A DNA stretch of 64,000 bases from Baaleninema simplex PCC 7105 (lineage in GTDB: Bacteria; Cyanobacteriota; Cyanobacteriia; Cyanobacteriales; Geitlerinemataceae), in NCBI RefSeq assembly GCF_000332355.1, contig NZ_KB235958.1:1061276-1125275 (forward strand), read 5' to 3'. The notes beneath the pieces were generated by a model, which saw nothing but the letters and a program-made list of their open reading frames with translations, was not told the DNA's origin and searched no databases. Below are positions 53,069 to 63,400 of this stretch, in pieces. The position numbers and the translations under genes were made by a program. Within the stretch, counting starts at the first letter, position 1; the number at the start of each line of letters is the position of its first letter.

Positions 53069-53862
53069 CCGCTGTGCTCCTTGAGGTTCGATCGCACCAG
53101 TACTGATTTTAGGTCGAGTTGAGTTCGTAAAGCCTGGAGTTCTGAGGCTTGCAAGGGGCGGTAGCTACCGGGAGGAAGGGGGTCTCCTGGGGAGGGATTT
53201 AACGATACCGGGCCGATCGCCGTGCGGTGAAGGCGCTCGACGGGATACCCCAGTTGTTCGGCAACCCGGCGGATCTGTCGGTTGCGTCCTTCGGTCAGAA
53301 TGGTTTCGAGTTGGGTTCGACCGTTGGCTTCGTCCCGTTGGAGGACTCGGACTCGAGCGGGCAGAGTGGTGCGCCCGTCGAGGAGAACGCCCCGTCGCCA
53401 GGCTCTCAGAGCAGATTCGGGCGGATACCCGCGAACCCAAACGCGATAGGTTTTGGGTATATGATAGCGAGGATGAGTCAAGCGAAAGGTGAGATCTCCG
53501 TCGTTGGTTAAGAGTAAGGCACCTGTGGAGTCGGTGTCGAGGCGGCCGACGGGGTGAATGCCCCGGCCGCGAGCGATCGCCTCGGGGAGTAAGTCGAGTA
53601 CGATGGTTCGACCTTGGGGATCGCGGCAGGTACTGACGACGCCGAGGGGTTTGTTGAGCAGAAGATATAAGGGAGTCGGACGGCTGTTCGGCGAGACGAG
53701 GCGACCGTCGAGTTCGACGCGATCGCGCTCGGGGTCAGCTTTCGTTCCGAGTTCGGCGGTTTGTCCGTTGACGCGAACCCGGCCGTCGCGAATGAAGGTT
53801 TCTGCACGACGGCGCGAGGCGATCCCCCACTGAGATAGAAGTTTTTGCAGTCGTTCTTCCAC
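53065..53862 (-). CDS. RsuA/RluB-family rRNA pseudouridine synthase
   Basis: About 265 residues. An S4 RNA-binding domain leads (ERLQKLLSQWGIASRRRAET). The synthase domain holds the catalytic Asp in PVGRLDTDSTGALLLTNDG. ILTEGRNRQIRRVAEQLG completes the family signature. It converts uridine to pseudouridine in rRNA, most likely 23S rRNA as for RluB. GTG 53862 is chosen since it directly precedes the S4 domain. The ORF is open ten codons further, which would overlap the divergent gene's leader. Confidence 0.92.
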   Translation of the reverse strand: MEERLQKLLSQWGIASRRRAETFIRDGRVRVNGQTAELGTKADPERDRVELDGRLVSPNSRPTPLYLLLNKPLGVVSTCRDPQGRTIVLDLLPEAIARGRGIHPVGRLDTDSTGALLLTNDGDLTFRLTHPRYHIPKTYRVWVRGYPPESALRAWRRGVLLDGRTTLPARVRVLQRDEANGRTQLETILTEGRNRQIRRVAEQLGYPVERLHRTAIGPVSLNPSPGDPLPPGSYRPLQASELQALRTQLDLKSVLVRSNLKEHSG

Positions 53863-54066
53863 GATCGAACATACCCGACTGTTAAATGCCAAATTGAGGC
53901 GCGGTCGTTTTTCGACGCGACACCTAAGCCGTTAAACAAAATATTACACGTAAATTTACTCAGTCTACGATTTGGCACTTCGATTGGCTCTGTCGAGGCG
54001 CGATCGCCCCGCGATCGTCGGTCGATTAAGATTAAAAACGACGTAACAGCAGCAAAGGAGCAGCTC

Positions 54067-55002
54067 GTGAAGGTCGCGATCGCAGGTGCAACGGGATTTG
54101 TCGGCAGTCGTTTGGTCGCTCGTTTACAGCAAGACGGAACGGAGGTGGTCGTTCTCTCGCGCCGTCCCGAACAGGCGCGTCGTTTGTTTCCCACGTCCGC
54201 GTTTTCTAAGGTGTCGGTGGTCGGCTACGATCCCATGCAATCGGGGGATTGGCAACAGTCGATTTCTGGATGTACGGGGGTGGTCAATCTGGCGGGAACG
54301 CCCATCGCCGACAGCCGCTGGACGCCTCAATACAAGCAATCGATTCTCGAAAGTCGACAGGTGACGACGGCCAAGCTCGTCGAAGCGATCGATCGAGCCT
54401 CGGACAAGCCGTCGGCGTTCGTCAACGCTTCGGCGGTAGGCTATTACGGGACGAGCGAAACGGCAACCTTCGACGAAAGCAGTACGCCGGGTAACGATTT
54501 TTTGGCGCAGGTCTGTCAGACTTGGGAAGCTGAAGCGCAGAAGGTTAAGGCATTTGGCACTCGCGTCGCCGTGCTGCGCTTCGGCATCGTCTTAGGTCCT
54601 GGCGGTGCGTTGGGGAAAATGCTGACGCCGTTTCGGTTTTTCGCGGGCGGCCCCATCGGGAGCGGCCGCCAGTGGGTGTCTTGGGTTCACCGCGACGATG
54701 TGGTGCGATTGATTGTGGAGGCGCTCTCGAATCCAGCCTTTTCTGGGGTGTATAACGCGACGGCACCCAATCCCGTTCGTATGAATACGTTGTGTCAGGT
54801 GTTGGGAGAAGTCATGGAACGTCCGTCTTGGTTGCCCGTGCCAGAATTCGCGTTGGAACTGTTGCTCGGCGAAGGGGCGATGGTGGTGTTGAAAGGCCAG
54901 CAAGTGCTGCCGAAACAGACCTTGGCGGAAGGATTTGAGTATCGCTATCCCACTATCAAACCGGCTTTAGAGGAAGCGCTGGCAGAGTTCGACGATCGCT
55001 AG
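54067..55002 (+). CDS. TIGR01777-family epimerase-like protein
   Basis: About 311 residues. A short-chain dehydrogenase fold: VAIAGATGFVGSRLVARLQQ (NAD(P) site), GVVNLAGTPIADSRWT, NASAVGYYG and PIGSGRQWVSWVHRDDVVRL, all marks of the SulA/YfcH family. The cyanobacterial and chloroplast members are linked to cell division or chlorophyll metabolism, but the reaction here is not established. GTG 54067 is preceded by AAAGGAG, so the upstream part of the frame (from 53845) is not coding. Confidence 0.9.
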   Translation: MKVAIAGATGFVGSRLVARLQQDGTEVVVLSRRPEQARRLFPTSAFSKVSVVGYDPMQSGDWQQSISGCTGVVNLAGTPIADSRWTPQYKQSILESRQVTTAKLVEAIDRASDKPSAFVNASAVGYYGTSETATFDESSTPGNDFLAQVCQTWEAEAQKVKAFGTRVAVLRFGIVLGPGGALGKMLTPFRFFAGGPIGSGRQWVSWVHRDDVVRLIVEALSNPAFSGVYNATAPNPVRMNTLCQVLGEVMERPSWLPVPEFALELLLGEGAMVVLKGQQVLPKQTLAEGFEYRYPTIKPALEEALAEFDDR

Positions 55003-55123
55003 TTTCCTGCGATCGCCTCCGAAGGTCGCGATCGCGACCTTCAACTCAAAAAATAGACAAAAAAATAGCTAGACTAACTCCTTAGTCTAGCCGCCAATTA
55101 ATATAAGTTAGAAGAGATCGAGA

Positions 55124-55315
55124 TTACTCAACGAGGTCTTCAAGTGCTTCTAGATTGTCGGGATCGACATAGTGGCAGCTTACATCGTCGAGGCAAATAA
55201 GCGCCCAGCCGGATTCATCGACACCCATGAGTTGGTATTCGACGTCTTGGATAAAAAAGCCTTTGTGATTGCGAGTTTCTGGCTTGACGGACACGTTTCT
55301 GGTATTATTACTCAT
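55124..55315 (-). CDS. Small conserved protein of unknown function
   Basis: 63 residues with GGAGAAG 7 bases before its ATG. Visible features: FFIQDVEYQLMGVDESGWAL, a Cys pair (ICLDDVSCHYVD) and an acidic end. No named family. Its regular beta-like middle part and good ribosome site support a real gene. Confidence 0.6.
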   Translation of the reverse strand: MSNNTRNVSVKPETRNHKGFFIQDVEYQLMGVDESGWALICLDDVSCHYVDPDNLEALEDLVE

Positions 55316-55627
55316 GATGCTTCTTCTCCAACAAAATGGTTGACTGAATTAAAATGCGAAATAGTTAATGTCTGACTTCACTAAATCTTATCATTGTCTT
55401 CGCTTGTTTTTTATGAAGTTATTTTAGCTTTTGTGAAGTACACGTAATATTTAACAGAAGAAGCGAAACGGCATCTAAGGCTCGAATCCCTTGAAATAAA
55501 GAGCATTGAAGCTGAAGACAGCAGACTCGAGGGGTTAACATTTCAGGCAAATACACGAACAATTATCCAGAATAGGTAATTATTCCCCCCTCGAATTCTG
55601 TCAACATTTCGTCAATATCGAGAACGT
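55316..55627. other. Intergenic stretch
   Basis: About 312 bases, AT-rich near 55400-55450, with no gene or RNA recognised. Likely promoter of the small gene. Confidence 0.35.
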
Positions 55628-56050
55628 CTAAGACTCGAACAGCCAGCGACGCACTCTCAGAAGACTTTTCCAATCGGGTTTGCGCTGTAACCCATCTTCG
55701 ATGTTGCGCTGAACTTCCTCGCGCAATTCCGAGGAAGCCATCATCACCCCCATGGCGCGATCGACGTGCGATCGCACCCCAGTTTTCTCGCATTCCAACA
55801 TCGCTAGCGCCAAATTCACCTGCGCCTGGGGATCTTCTGGGGTCAGTTTGACGGCTTTCGTCGCCGCTTTGTAGGCGGATTTCGGTCGGTCGTCGAGAAG
55901 GTACAGCCACGCCAAACAAGTCCACGCCGCGCTGTTTTTCGAGGCGCGATCGCAAATTTCCTTAAACGTCGGGATCAACGCTTTTGGTGACTCGCCGTTT
56001 TGATACCGCGCGATCGCCTGCTCGAATTCCGATTCGATTTGTTGACTCAT
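55628..56050 (-). CDS. TPR-like protein
   Basis: 140 residues from ATG 56050. Helical repeat pairs read FEQAIARYQNGESPKALIPT, AAWTCLAWLYLLDDRPKSAY and QVNLALAMLECEKTG. This is a small TPR-type scaffold common in cyanobacteria. AGGAGT lies ten bases before the ATG; twelve further residues upstream in the same frame are not conserved-looking. Confidence 0.8.
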   Translation of the reverse strand: MSQQIESEFEQAIARYQNGESPKALIPTFKEICDRASKNSAAWTCLAWLYLLDDRPKSAYKAATKAVKLTPEDPQAQVNLALAMLECEKTGVRSHVDRAMGVMMASSELREEVQRNIEDGLQRKPDWKSLLRVRRWLFES

Positions 56051-56192
56051 CGTCGAGAATACTCCTATCGCTTGTAATACAGGCAAGAGTTACGCATCTA
56101 CACTATTTGTAGGGTAGGCAATGCCCACCGACCTCTCCATTTAGAGTCGTTTCGGTCGAATTGCGTAAGTCCTAACAGGAAAACGTTACACC

Positions 56193-56224
56193 AAAAAGAG
56201 ACGCTCCCGCCTGAGAACGTCTCT
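56193..56224 (-). terminator. Intrinsic terminator of the iron-sulfur carrier gene
   Basis: Arms AGAGACG and CGTCTCT (56197-56203, 56218-56224), read on the reverse strand, with a following T-run (AAAAA at 56193-56197 on the plus strand). Confidence 0.75.
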
Positions 56225-56284
56225 CTCTTAAAATACTCGAAAACTTCCCGAGAACAGTCGGCTTTTCGAGGTCGTTTGTATCGA

Positions 56285-56641
56285 TTACGCCGAGAAGGAA
56301 CTACCGCAACCGCAAGTTTGCGTCGCGTTGGGGTTGGTGAAGGTAAAGCCGCCGCCGATTAACGCGGTATTGTAATCGAGAACTAAGCCATAGAGATATA
56401 ACAAGCTCTTGCGATCGCAAACGACTTGAAACCCTTCGTAATCGTAAACTTCGTCTTGTTCGCCGATGTTCGTGGGATCTTCAAAATCCATCGTATAGGA
56501 CATCCCCGAACATCCCCCTTGGCGCACGCCGACCCGCAAACACAGATCGCTTCCTTGCTGTTGGCGCAGCATCATTACTTGCTTCAGGGCAGTTTCCGTC
56601 ATTTGGATACCCTTTTGCGGAGTTTGAGTCGTTTGTGTCAT
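56285..56641 (-). CDS. A-type iron-sulfur carrier (SufA/IscA/ErpA family)
   Basis: 118 residues. The three cluster Cys are seen as GVRQGGCSGMSY and at the end TQTCGCGSSF. The core contains MTETALKQVMMLRQQQGSDL. It carries [2Fe-2S] or [4Fe-4S] clusters to apo-proteins. A 13-residue Thr/Gln extension precedes the usual start. It stands alone, not with a suf operon. Confidence 0.93.
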   Translation of the reverse strand: MTQTTQTPQKGIQMTETALKQVMMLRQQQGSDLCLRVGVRQGGCSGMSYTMDFEDPTNIGEQDEVYDYEGFQVVCDRKSLLYLYGLVLDYNTALIGGGFTFTNPNATQTCGCGSSFSA

Positions 56642-56736
56642 CAGTCTGTAAAACTCCCGTACTGGTTAATTTCTATATAAAGATGGGTTGTGACTAACCA
56701 CAACCTCATCATAATGGTATTTAATTAAAGTTTCAG

Positions 56737-56808
<72 letters not shown>

Positions 56809-57012
56809 ATAGACTCCTATCCTAACACAAGCTTTTTGAGATGGCAAGAGGAAAAAGGGGAGATGGTGCGATGGAGAGAGGGGGAGTTTCTTCAGGGGTT
56901 AGCAGTGAGGAGCAATACTTGTGAAGATCGTGACTGACCAGCATCATGAGAGTACAGCACGACCGTATTATGCTAAAATAAAAGATTGCGCTTGTATCAA
57001 ACTGTTCTATTG

Positions 57013-57834
57013 ATGAGACCTAGAAAGCGATTCGCTCAACATTGGCTTCGTAGCGATGCCGTTCTCAATAAAATCGTGGAAGCCGCCCAGTTGTCAAGCA
57101 GCGATCGCGTGTTAGAAATCGGGCCCGGACAAGGCGTGTTGACGCGGCGACTGTTTCCCGAAGTGAAATCCCTGGTGGCGGTGGAACTCGATCGCGATTT
57201 ATGCCGAAAATTAGCTCAGAAGTTCGGCGATATCGAAAACTTTATATTATTACAAGGAGATTTTTTAGCCTTAGATGTACCGGAGGCTTTAAACGTCGCT
57301 CCCGAGATATTTCATCATCAGAATAAGGTCGTCGCTAATATTCCTTACAATATCACCGGCCCGATTTTAGAAAAACTCCTCGGAAAAATTGCCAAACCCA
57401 ATCCGAACCCTTACGACTCGATCGTCTTGCTAGTACAAAAAGAAGTCGGAGATCGCCTCTGTGCGAAACCCGGTTCAAAAGCCTTCGGTGCGCTGTCAGT
57501 GCGGGTGCAGTACCTCGCCGACTGCGAAATCGTCTGTTCCGTTCCCCGAAAAGCCTTCTACCCACCGCCAAAAGTAGAATCCGCCGTGGTCAAACTTACA
57601 CCACGGAACATTTCGACTCCGGCTGAAAATCCCAAATGGCTGTCAACCTTAGTGAAAGTAGGATTTGCAAACAAACGAAAAATGTTACGAAATAACTTAA
57701 AAAGTTTGGTCGATCGCGATCGCTTAATGGAATTTTTCGAGAAACAAAACCTAGAACCCGAAATTCGAGCCGAACGGTTAAGCGTTAAAGATTGGGTAGC
57801 CTTAAGTAACGAAATCGATTCAATTCAAAGATAA
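57013..57834 (+). CDS. rsmA: 16S rRNA dimethyladenosine transferase
   Basis: 273 residues. Seen: KRFAQHWLRSDAVLNKIVEA, the SAM motif VLEIGPGQGVLTRRL, and catalytic NIPYNITGP. YPPPKVESAVVKL and FANKRKMLRNNLKSL follow. It dimethylates A1518 and A1519 of 16S rRNA. ATG 57013 is chosen since the family begins at MRPRKRFAQHW; a TTG at 56986 in the same frame would add nine residues. Confidence 0.95.
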   Translation: MRPRKRFAQHWLRSDAVLNKIVEAAQLSSSDRVLEIGPGQGVLTRRLFPEVKSLVAVELDRDLCRKLAQKFGDIENFILLQGDFLALDVPEALNVAPEIFHHQNKVVANIPYNITGPILEKLLGKIAKPNPNPYDSIVLLVQKEVGDRLCAKPGSKAFGALSVRVQYLADCEIVCSVPRKAFYPPPKVESAVVKLTPRNISTPAENPKWLSTLVKVGFANKRKMLRNNLKSLVDRDRLMEFFEKQNLEPEIRAERLSVKDWVALSNEIDSIQR

Positions 57835-57854
57835 CTTCGGTCGTCCGAACTGCA

Positions 57855-57892
57855 TAAAAAAGTTGGCGGTGCGATAACCACAACCGCCAACT
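57855..57892 (-). terminator. Intrinsic terminator of apcF
   Basis: Read on the reverse strand: AGTTGGCGG (57884-57892) pairs with CCGCCAACT (57861-57869), followed by a T-run. It ends apcF and may also serve the convergent rsmA. Confidence 0.85.
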
Positions 57893-57906
57893 GCTTGAGA
57901 AAGCTC

Positions 57907-58416
57907 TTAAATATCTTTTTCGCCCAATACGCTAATCATGCGATCGAACGGTTCGTCAATAAACGACGTATCTTCGATGCCAGCTTCAGACGCTTTCGCC
58001 TGCACGATCTCTTTGAGAATGCCGATGCCGATGACAGTCGGTCCGATCGCCACGTTGAGAGAATTATAAGTTTCTCTCAAACCGGCCAGTACCCGCTCGT
58101 CGAGAACGTCCGTATCCCCAGCGACCCAAGCATAGGTAGCATAGCGGAGATAGTAGTCCATATCCCGCAAACAGGCAGCATAGCGACGAGTCGTGTAGCC
58201 GCTTCCACCGGGACGAATCAGTTCCGGCTGTTCGGCAAACAAGCGAGATCCCGCTTCCTTGACGATCTCCGCCGCTTGTCCGTTAATGGCAGCCGCCGCT
58301 TGCACCCGCGCCGTACCCGTCTCAAAATAAGACTTCAGGCGGTCGATCGCATCGCGATCGAAGTAACGTCCGGTCGAATCGTAATTTTTAATCAGCGTTG
58401 TAATCGCGTCCTGCAT
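57907..58416 (-). CDS. apcF: Allophycocyanin beta-18 subunit
   Basis: 169 residues. The N-terminus (MQDAITTLIKNYDSTGRYFD) and the ARVQAAAAINGQAAEIVKEA stretch match ApcF. The chromophore Cys is in RYAACLRDMDYYLRYATYA (about residue 82). It is a minor phycobilisome core subunit, replacing ApcB in terminal discs, and helps pass energy to photosystem II. Monocistronic, with a strong terminator, as usual for apcF. Confidence 0.95.
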   Translation of the reverse strand: MQDAITTLIKNYDSTGRYFDRDAIDRLKSYFETGTARVQAAAAINGQAAEIVKEAGSRLFAEQPELIRPGGSGYTTRRYAACLRDMDYYLRYATYAWVAGDTDVLDERVLAGLRETYNSLNVAIGPTVIGIGILKEIVQAKASEAGIEDTSFIDEPFDRMISVLGEKDI

Positions 58417-58778
58417 GAAAGTCCTCTTCTTCTAAATCTGGATCTCGTTCGATCTATTATTTTCCAATTGTGACGCGCACTTTTGGAAACTCAACAATAG
58501 TTTATACCCAGGAGTTGCCGCTCTTTCTCATCTCAATCCTGCGGAGTCTGCGGTTTGCCTACAGGTACAGCAGCGGCAAGCACAACAGCAGTATTGTAAT
58601 CTTTATCATTTTTTACGCTTAATTGGTATAAAAAGTTACAAATTCTTACAACGCCTGTCTCTACGATGAGTCAGGTATTCGTTAGGCAGAGCCGTCGCGT
58701 GCGTGCAACACGTACCGTCTGGAGAAGCAACCCCGGCCGCCCCGCATTACATGGATTAGTTAGGGAGAAGTATAAGAG
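58417..58778. other. Intergenic region between apcF and glnA
   Basis: Divergent region with an NtcA-type promoter for glnA (58626-58667, separate entry). No RNA gene was found. The first half holds the apcF promoter (GTTTATACC near 58500 is a possible -10). Confidence 0.5.
58626..58667 (+). promoter_or_regulatory. NtcA-activated promoter of glnA
   Basis: GTA-TAAAAAGT-TAC (58626-58639) fits the NtcA box GTA-N8-TAC. Twenty-two bases later is TACGAT (58662-58667), a TA-N3-T type -10 element. This spacing is the class II NtcA promoter standard, with nitrogen-control activation of glutamine synthetase. The transcript leader would be about 100 bases. Confidence 0.85.
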
Positions 58779-60200
58779 ATGCCTCAAACGCCACAAGACG
58801 TCTTGAAAATGATTCAAGACGAAAATATCGAACTCATCGACTTAAAATTTGTCGATTTGTTCGGAATTTGGCAGCATTGCACGTTTCACCGCAGCTTGAT
58901 CGAAGAAGAATCCTTTACCGAGGGGGTTGCCTTCGACGGTTCGAGTATCCGGGGTTGGAAAGCCATCAACGCCTCCGACATGGCAATGGTTCCCGATGCC
59001 ACCACGGCCTGGATCGATCCGTTCATGGAAGTGCCAACCCTAAGTATGCTCTGTGCCATTAAAGAGCCGAGAACGGGTGAATGGTACGAGCGCGATCCGC
59101 GATCGGTGGCCGGTAAAGCCCTCGAATACCTCAAATCTACCGGAATCGGCGATACCGTCTACTGCGGGCCGGAACCGGAATTTTTCGTGTTCGACGATAT
59201 TCGTTACGACCAAAACGAACACGAAGGGTACTACCACGTCGATTCGAGCGAAGGTCTGTGGAACTCTGGCCGCATCGAAGAAGGCGGTAACCTCGGCTTC
59301 AAAACCGGCTACAAACGCGGTTACTTCCCCGTCGGTCCGTCGGACACGCTGCAAAACATCCGTAGCGAAATGCTGCTGACGATGGCCGAATGCGGCGTTC
59401 CCATCGAGAAACACCACCACGAAGTCGGCACCGCCGGACAGTGCGAACTGGGGATGCGCTTTGCCGAACTCATCCAAGCTGCCGACAACACGCTGACTTA
59501 CAAGTACGTCATTAAAAACGTCGCTCGCAAATACGGCAAAACGGCGACGTTCATGCCCAAACCCGTCTTCAACGACAACGGCAGCGGGATGCACACCCAT
59601 ATGTCCATCTGGAAAGACGGACAACCGCTGTTCTTCGGCAACAACTACGCCGATCTCAGCGATTTGGCGTTGTACTTCATCGGCGGCTTGCTGAAACACG
59701 CGCCGTCTGTGTTGGCGTTTACCAACCCCGCACTGAACTCCTACAAACGTCTGGTTCCCGGTTTTGAAGCCCCGGTGAACTTGGCTTACTCTCAAGGCAA
59801 CCGTTCGGCGTCGATTCGGATTCCCATTACCGGAAGCAATCCAAAAGCCAAACGCATCGAGTTCCGTTGCCCCGACGCCACCTCCAACCCCTATCTCGGC
59901 TTCTCGGCGATGCTGATGGCAGGTATCGACGGCATCAAGAACAAAATCCACCCCGGCGAACCCCTCGACGTGGATATCTACGAACTCAGCCCCGAAGAAC
60001 TGAGCAAGATTCCCTCTACACCGGGTTCTCTCGAAGGTGCGCTGAGCGCCTTAGCCAACGATCACAAGTTCCTCACCGAAGGCGGCGTGTTCACGGAAGA
60101 CTTCATCGACAATTACATCACGTACAAACTCGATAACGAAGTCAACCCGATTCGTCTGCGTCCGCATCCGTTTGAGTTCATGCTCTATTACGATGCCTAA
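58779..60200 (+). CDS. glnA: Glutamine synthetase, type I
   Basis: 473 residues, the dodecameric class I form. Signatures: [40 protein letters not shown] (metal and ammonia site), [40 protein letters not shown] (glutamate flap region) and [12 protein letters not shown]. It joins ammonia to glutamate using ATP, the entry point of nitrogen in cyanobacteria. Control is by NtcA (promoter visible), and typically by small inactivating factors rather than adenylylation. Confidence 0.97.
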   Translation: MPQTPQDVLKMIQDENIELIDLKFVDLFGIWQHCTFHRSLIEEESFTEGVAFDGSSIRGWKAINASDMAMVPDATTAWIDPFMEVPTLSMLCAIKEPRTGEWYERDPRSVAGKALEYLKSTGIGDTVYCGPEPEFFVFDDIRYDQNEHEGYYHVDSSEGLWNSGRIEEGGNLGFKTGYKRGYFPVGPSDTLQNIRSEMLLTMAECGVPIEKHHHEVGTAGQCELGMRFAELIQAADNTLTYKYVIKNVARKYGKTATFMPKPVFNDNGSGMHTHMSIWKDGQPLFFGNNYADLSDLALYFIGGLLKHAPSVLAFTNPALNSYKRLVPGFEAPVNLAYSQGNRSASIRIPITGSNPKAKRIEFRCPDATSNPYLGFSAMLMAGIDGIKNKIHPGEPLDVDIYELSPEELSKIPSTPGSLEGALSALANDHKFLTEGGVFTEDFIDNYITYKLDNEVNPIRLRPHPFEFMLYYDA

Positions 60201-60295
60201 CGGTGATGATGGGATGATGAGGTGAGGAGATGGCGAGATGGCTCTTCATCTCCTCCGATATCACTTCCTCCCATCTCAAAAAATTCAAAAATTTT

Positions 60296-60337
60296 CCCCG
60301 TAGAGTTCTGATATCCCAGGACTTTACGGGGTTTTTT
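60296..60337 (+). terminator. Intrinsic terminator of glnA
   Basis: The arms CCCCGTAGAGTTCT and AGGACTTTACGGGG pair along most of their length and are followed by TTTTTT. Confidence 0.85.
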
Positions 60338-60400
60338 GGGACTGTGGGAATTTTGAGAATTCTGGAAAGGGGAGCGATCGCCACTTCAAACGAAAATCGT

Positions 60401-63400
60401 TCACGCAATATCGCTGTACGCATCGATCGCCCTGTTAATCGATTCGACGATCGAAAACAGTTCGTTTGCATCGGCTTCCCCAAACAGCCCCTCTACCCCG
60501 TCCGCTGCAAAATTGGAAAACGGCCGTTCGTACAGTTGAGCGGGATCGATCGCCCCGTTCTGCGTCAACCATTCAACAACAGTTTCGACGAACTTGATTT
60601 GATTGGCGTTAAAGCGGGAACCGTCGAGATACCGCTCGAAGGCGATGCGGGCGGCTTGGCGATCTAAACCGACAATTTCGCGGATAAACCATTTTAAATT
60701 CTTCTCGGGTTTGTAGAGACTCTCGAACTGCTGGCGGCTTTCGATCGACTTCATCGCCTCCGGACTCGACAGTAACGCATCGAGGGCGTCGAGGTCGCTT
60801 TCAGTGAGGGGGAGGTTGCGCTTGAGTTTGGCGATCGCCACGTGATTTTCTCGATTGCGAATAAAGGCCGTCACCTTGCGCTTGTACTGCTCTAAACTGT
60901 ATCCCGTCGGTTGCAGGGGCGTTTCCACTTCCTCGATGTCCCCCACGTCGTCGTTGAAATTGGTATAAACGAGGTTCTGGCGATCGCGATCGACAAACCG
61001 AACCAAATCGCGCAGGTGTCGCCGCAACGCTTCCAACATCGCCGGAGTGACGTTTATCCACCAAGATTCCTCTCTGGCGTCCTCAATGCGATCGAGCTGT
61101 TCGCGAACCTGGTTGATGTTGGCTTTGTCCGTGAGTCCGTCGAGAATCGATCGCAGGCGATCGCGCAAATTCATAAATCCCCGCGTCTGAGTTTCTCCCT
61201 GGGCGATGGCCAGTTGTAACTGACAGCAGAGCAAATCGAAATCTTTCGTCAAGCGACTTTCCGGCGGTTGCGAACTCGGAAGCGTTAGCAATCGATCGGC
61301 GAGAGTTTCCAAATCCTCCGGGCTGAGTTTGTCCCAGCGATCGCGACTTCGGAACGGATCGATCGCCTCGCGGTGAGAACGGGCGAGAACGTTATCCGGG
61401 TCGATATGACGGACGTGCTGGTGCAACTCGTCAAGAACCTGTCGGCGTAGGGGATTATCCGACGGAAGCCGCTGACTGAGATCGAGGCGTTCTCGCAACA
61501 ATCGCGTCGTCAAACTCGGTTGAGGCTTAGTGTGGGTTTGCGGAATCTCCTGCTGGAAAAACGCAGCGTTTCCGTAGAGGTCGAAAATCAAAAACTCCCG
61601 CTTGTGTACCCCAGGGGCGAACAAATCCAGACAGAGGCGCGTTCCCCGTCCGACCATCTGATTGTACTTAACGCGGGAGTACACGGGTTTGAAAAACACC
61701 AGGTTCGACACTTCCGGTACGTCTACCCCTGTATCGAGCATATCGACGGAAATGGCGATGGTGGGTTGTTTGTCCGCCCTGGAAAAATCGTCGAGGAGAC
61801 TTTGAGCTTTGCTGTCGTGGCTGTCGATGACCTGGGCGAAAGTTCCGCCATATTCAGGATAATTGCGGTTGAAACGTTCCGTGATGTGTTCGGCGTGTCT
61901 GTGGTTGCGGGCGAAGACGATGGTTTTCCCCAGTCGATCGCCCCCGTCTACTTTCACCCCCCGTTCCATCAACAGTTGAATCGCGCGATCGGTGGTGTCG
62001 TCGTTGAACAGCCAGCGATTGAGGGCTTTTGCATCTACGAGATCGGGAATTTCCCCCGTTTCCGGGTCGGCGAGGCGTTCTTCGTACTCGTCTCGTTCGC
62101 TGTCGCTGAGGTCGTCGTAGCGAATCCCGTCTTGAAGGAATTTAAACGGAACGTCCAGGGTGCGCGGCGGAACCAGATAGCCGTCATCCACTGCATCGCC
62201 GAGTTCGTAAGCGAAGGTGGGGGCGTAATGACCGTCTTCGTCTTCTTGGAGGTCGAAAATCTCGAAGGTGTTGCGATCGATCTCGCTGCGGGGCGTGGCG
62301 GTGAGTCCCAACAGCAGACTGTCAAAATACTCGAACAAGAACTTATATTTTCGATAAACCGAGCGATGCGCTTCGTCCACGATAACGAGATCGAAATAAC
62401 CCGCCCCGAACGGTCGATCGCGGTAGCGGTGCGTAGCACTATCGCCGTCGCCGTCGGTTTTATCGATGCGGTTGAACATCGTGGGATAGGTAGCCAAAAC
62501 GATATCCTTGGCTTCCGGGTCGTCGCCATCGGAGAGATTGGCGATCGTGGCGTGGTCGAGATGGCGCTTAAACGCGCGTTTCGCCTGAGTCAGCAGGGCG
62601 GTGCGATCGGCCAGAAACAGAACCCGCTTGACCCAGTTGGCGCGAACGAGCAAATCCACCAGAGCGATCGCAACCCGCGTTTTTCCCGTTCCCGTGGCCA
62701 TAACGAGCAAGGCGCTGCGGCGGTTGTCCTCGAAGACCTCGCAAACGCGGCGGATGGCTTCCTGTTGATAGGGTCGTCCGGCGATGTCGCCGTTGGCTAC
62801 AACATCGCTGAGGCGGCGGCGGTTGTGGCGACGTTCGATGAGGCGTTTGAGTTCGTCTTTCCGCAGGAAGCCTTGAATTTTACGAGGAGGATAGCCTTGT
62901 CCTTGGCTTCCACCGCGATCGTCCCAGATATACGTTTCAAGACCGTTACTGTAGAAAATAATGGGTCTCTGTCCCGTTTCCGCTTCCAAACAGTCGGCGT
63001 AGAGACGAGCTTGCGTTTTTCCCGCTTGGGCGCTTTTGCTAGTTCGCTTAGCTTCCACCACCGCCAGAGGTAAACCGTTATCGTCCCAAAGAACGAAATC
63101 GACGGAACCGCGATCGCTGGGATTAGTCGATTTCGGCATTCCCGTCACCGGATATTCCCGACAGTGGGGCGCATCGGGGTCATGTCCGGCTTCGCGAAGC
63201 AGCACGTCAATGTAGAGGCGACGGGTTTCAGCTTCGTCGAGGGTGCGGCTGTAATCGTGGGTGTCCGGTTCGCGTTGGTTGGCGGTTTTCAGCGCCTCGA
63301 TTTGCGCTTCGAGTTGTTGGAGTTCGGCTTGATACGTTTCTTTATCGGCGAGTCGCTGGCGTTCGGCTTGGCGGCGGCGTTCGGTTTCCGCTTGCAGTTC

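Noticed and set aside
59040..59951. 303-residue antisense ORF in glnA
   Set aside because: An antisense frame in a GC-rich conserved gene; no ribosome site or family.
61520..63073. 517-residue antisense ORF in hsdR
   Set aside because: The opposite strand has all the helicase and nuclease motifs in order; this frame has none.
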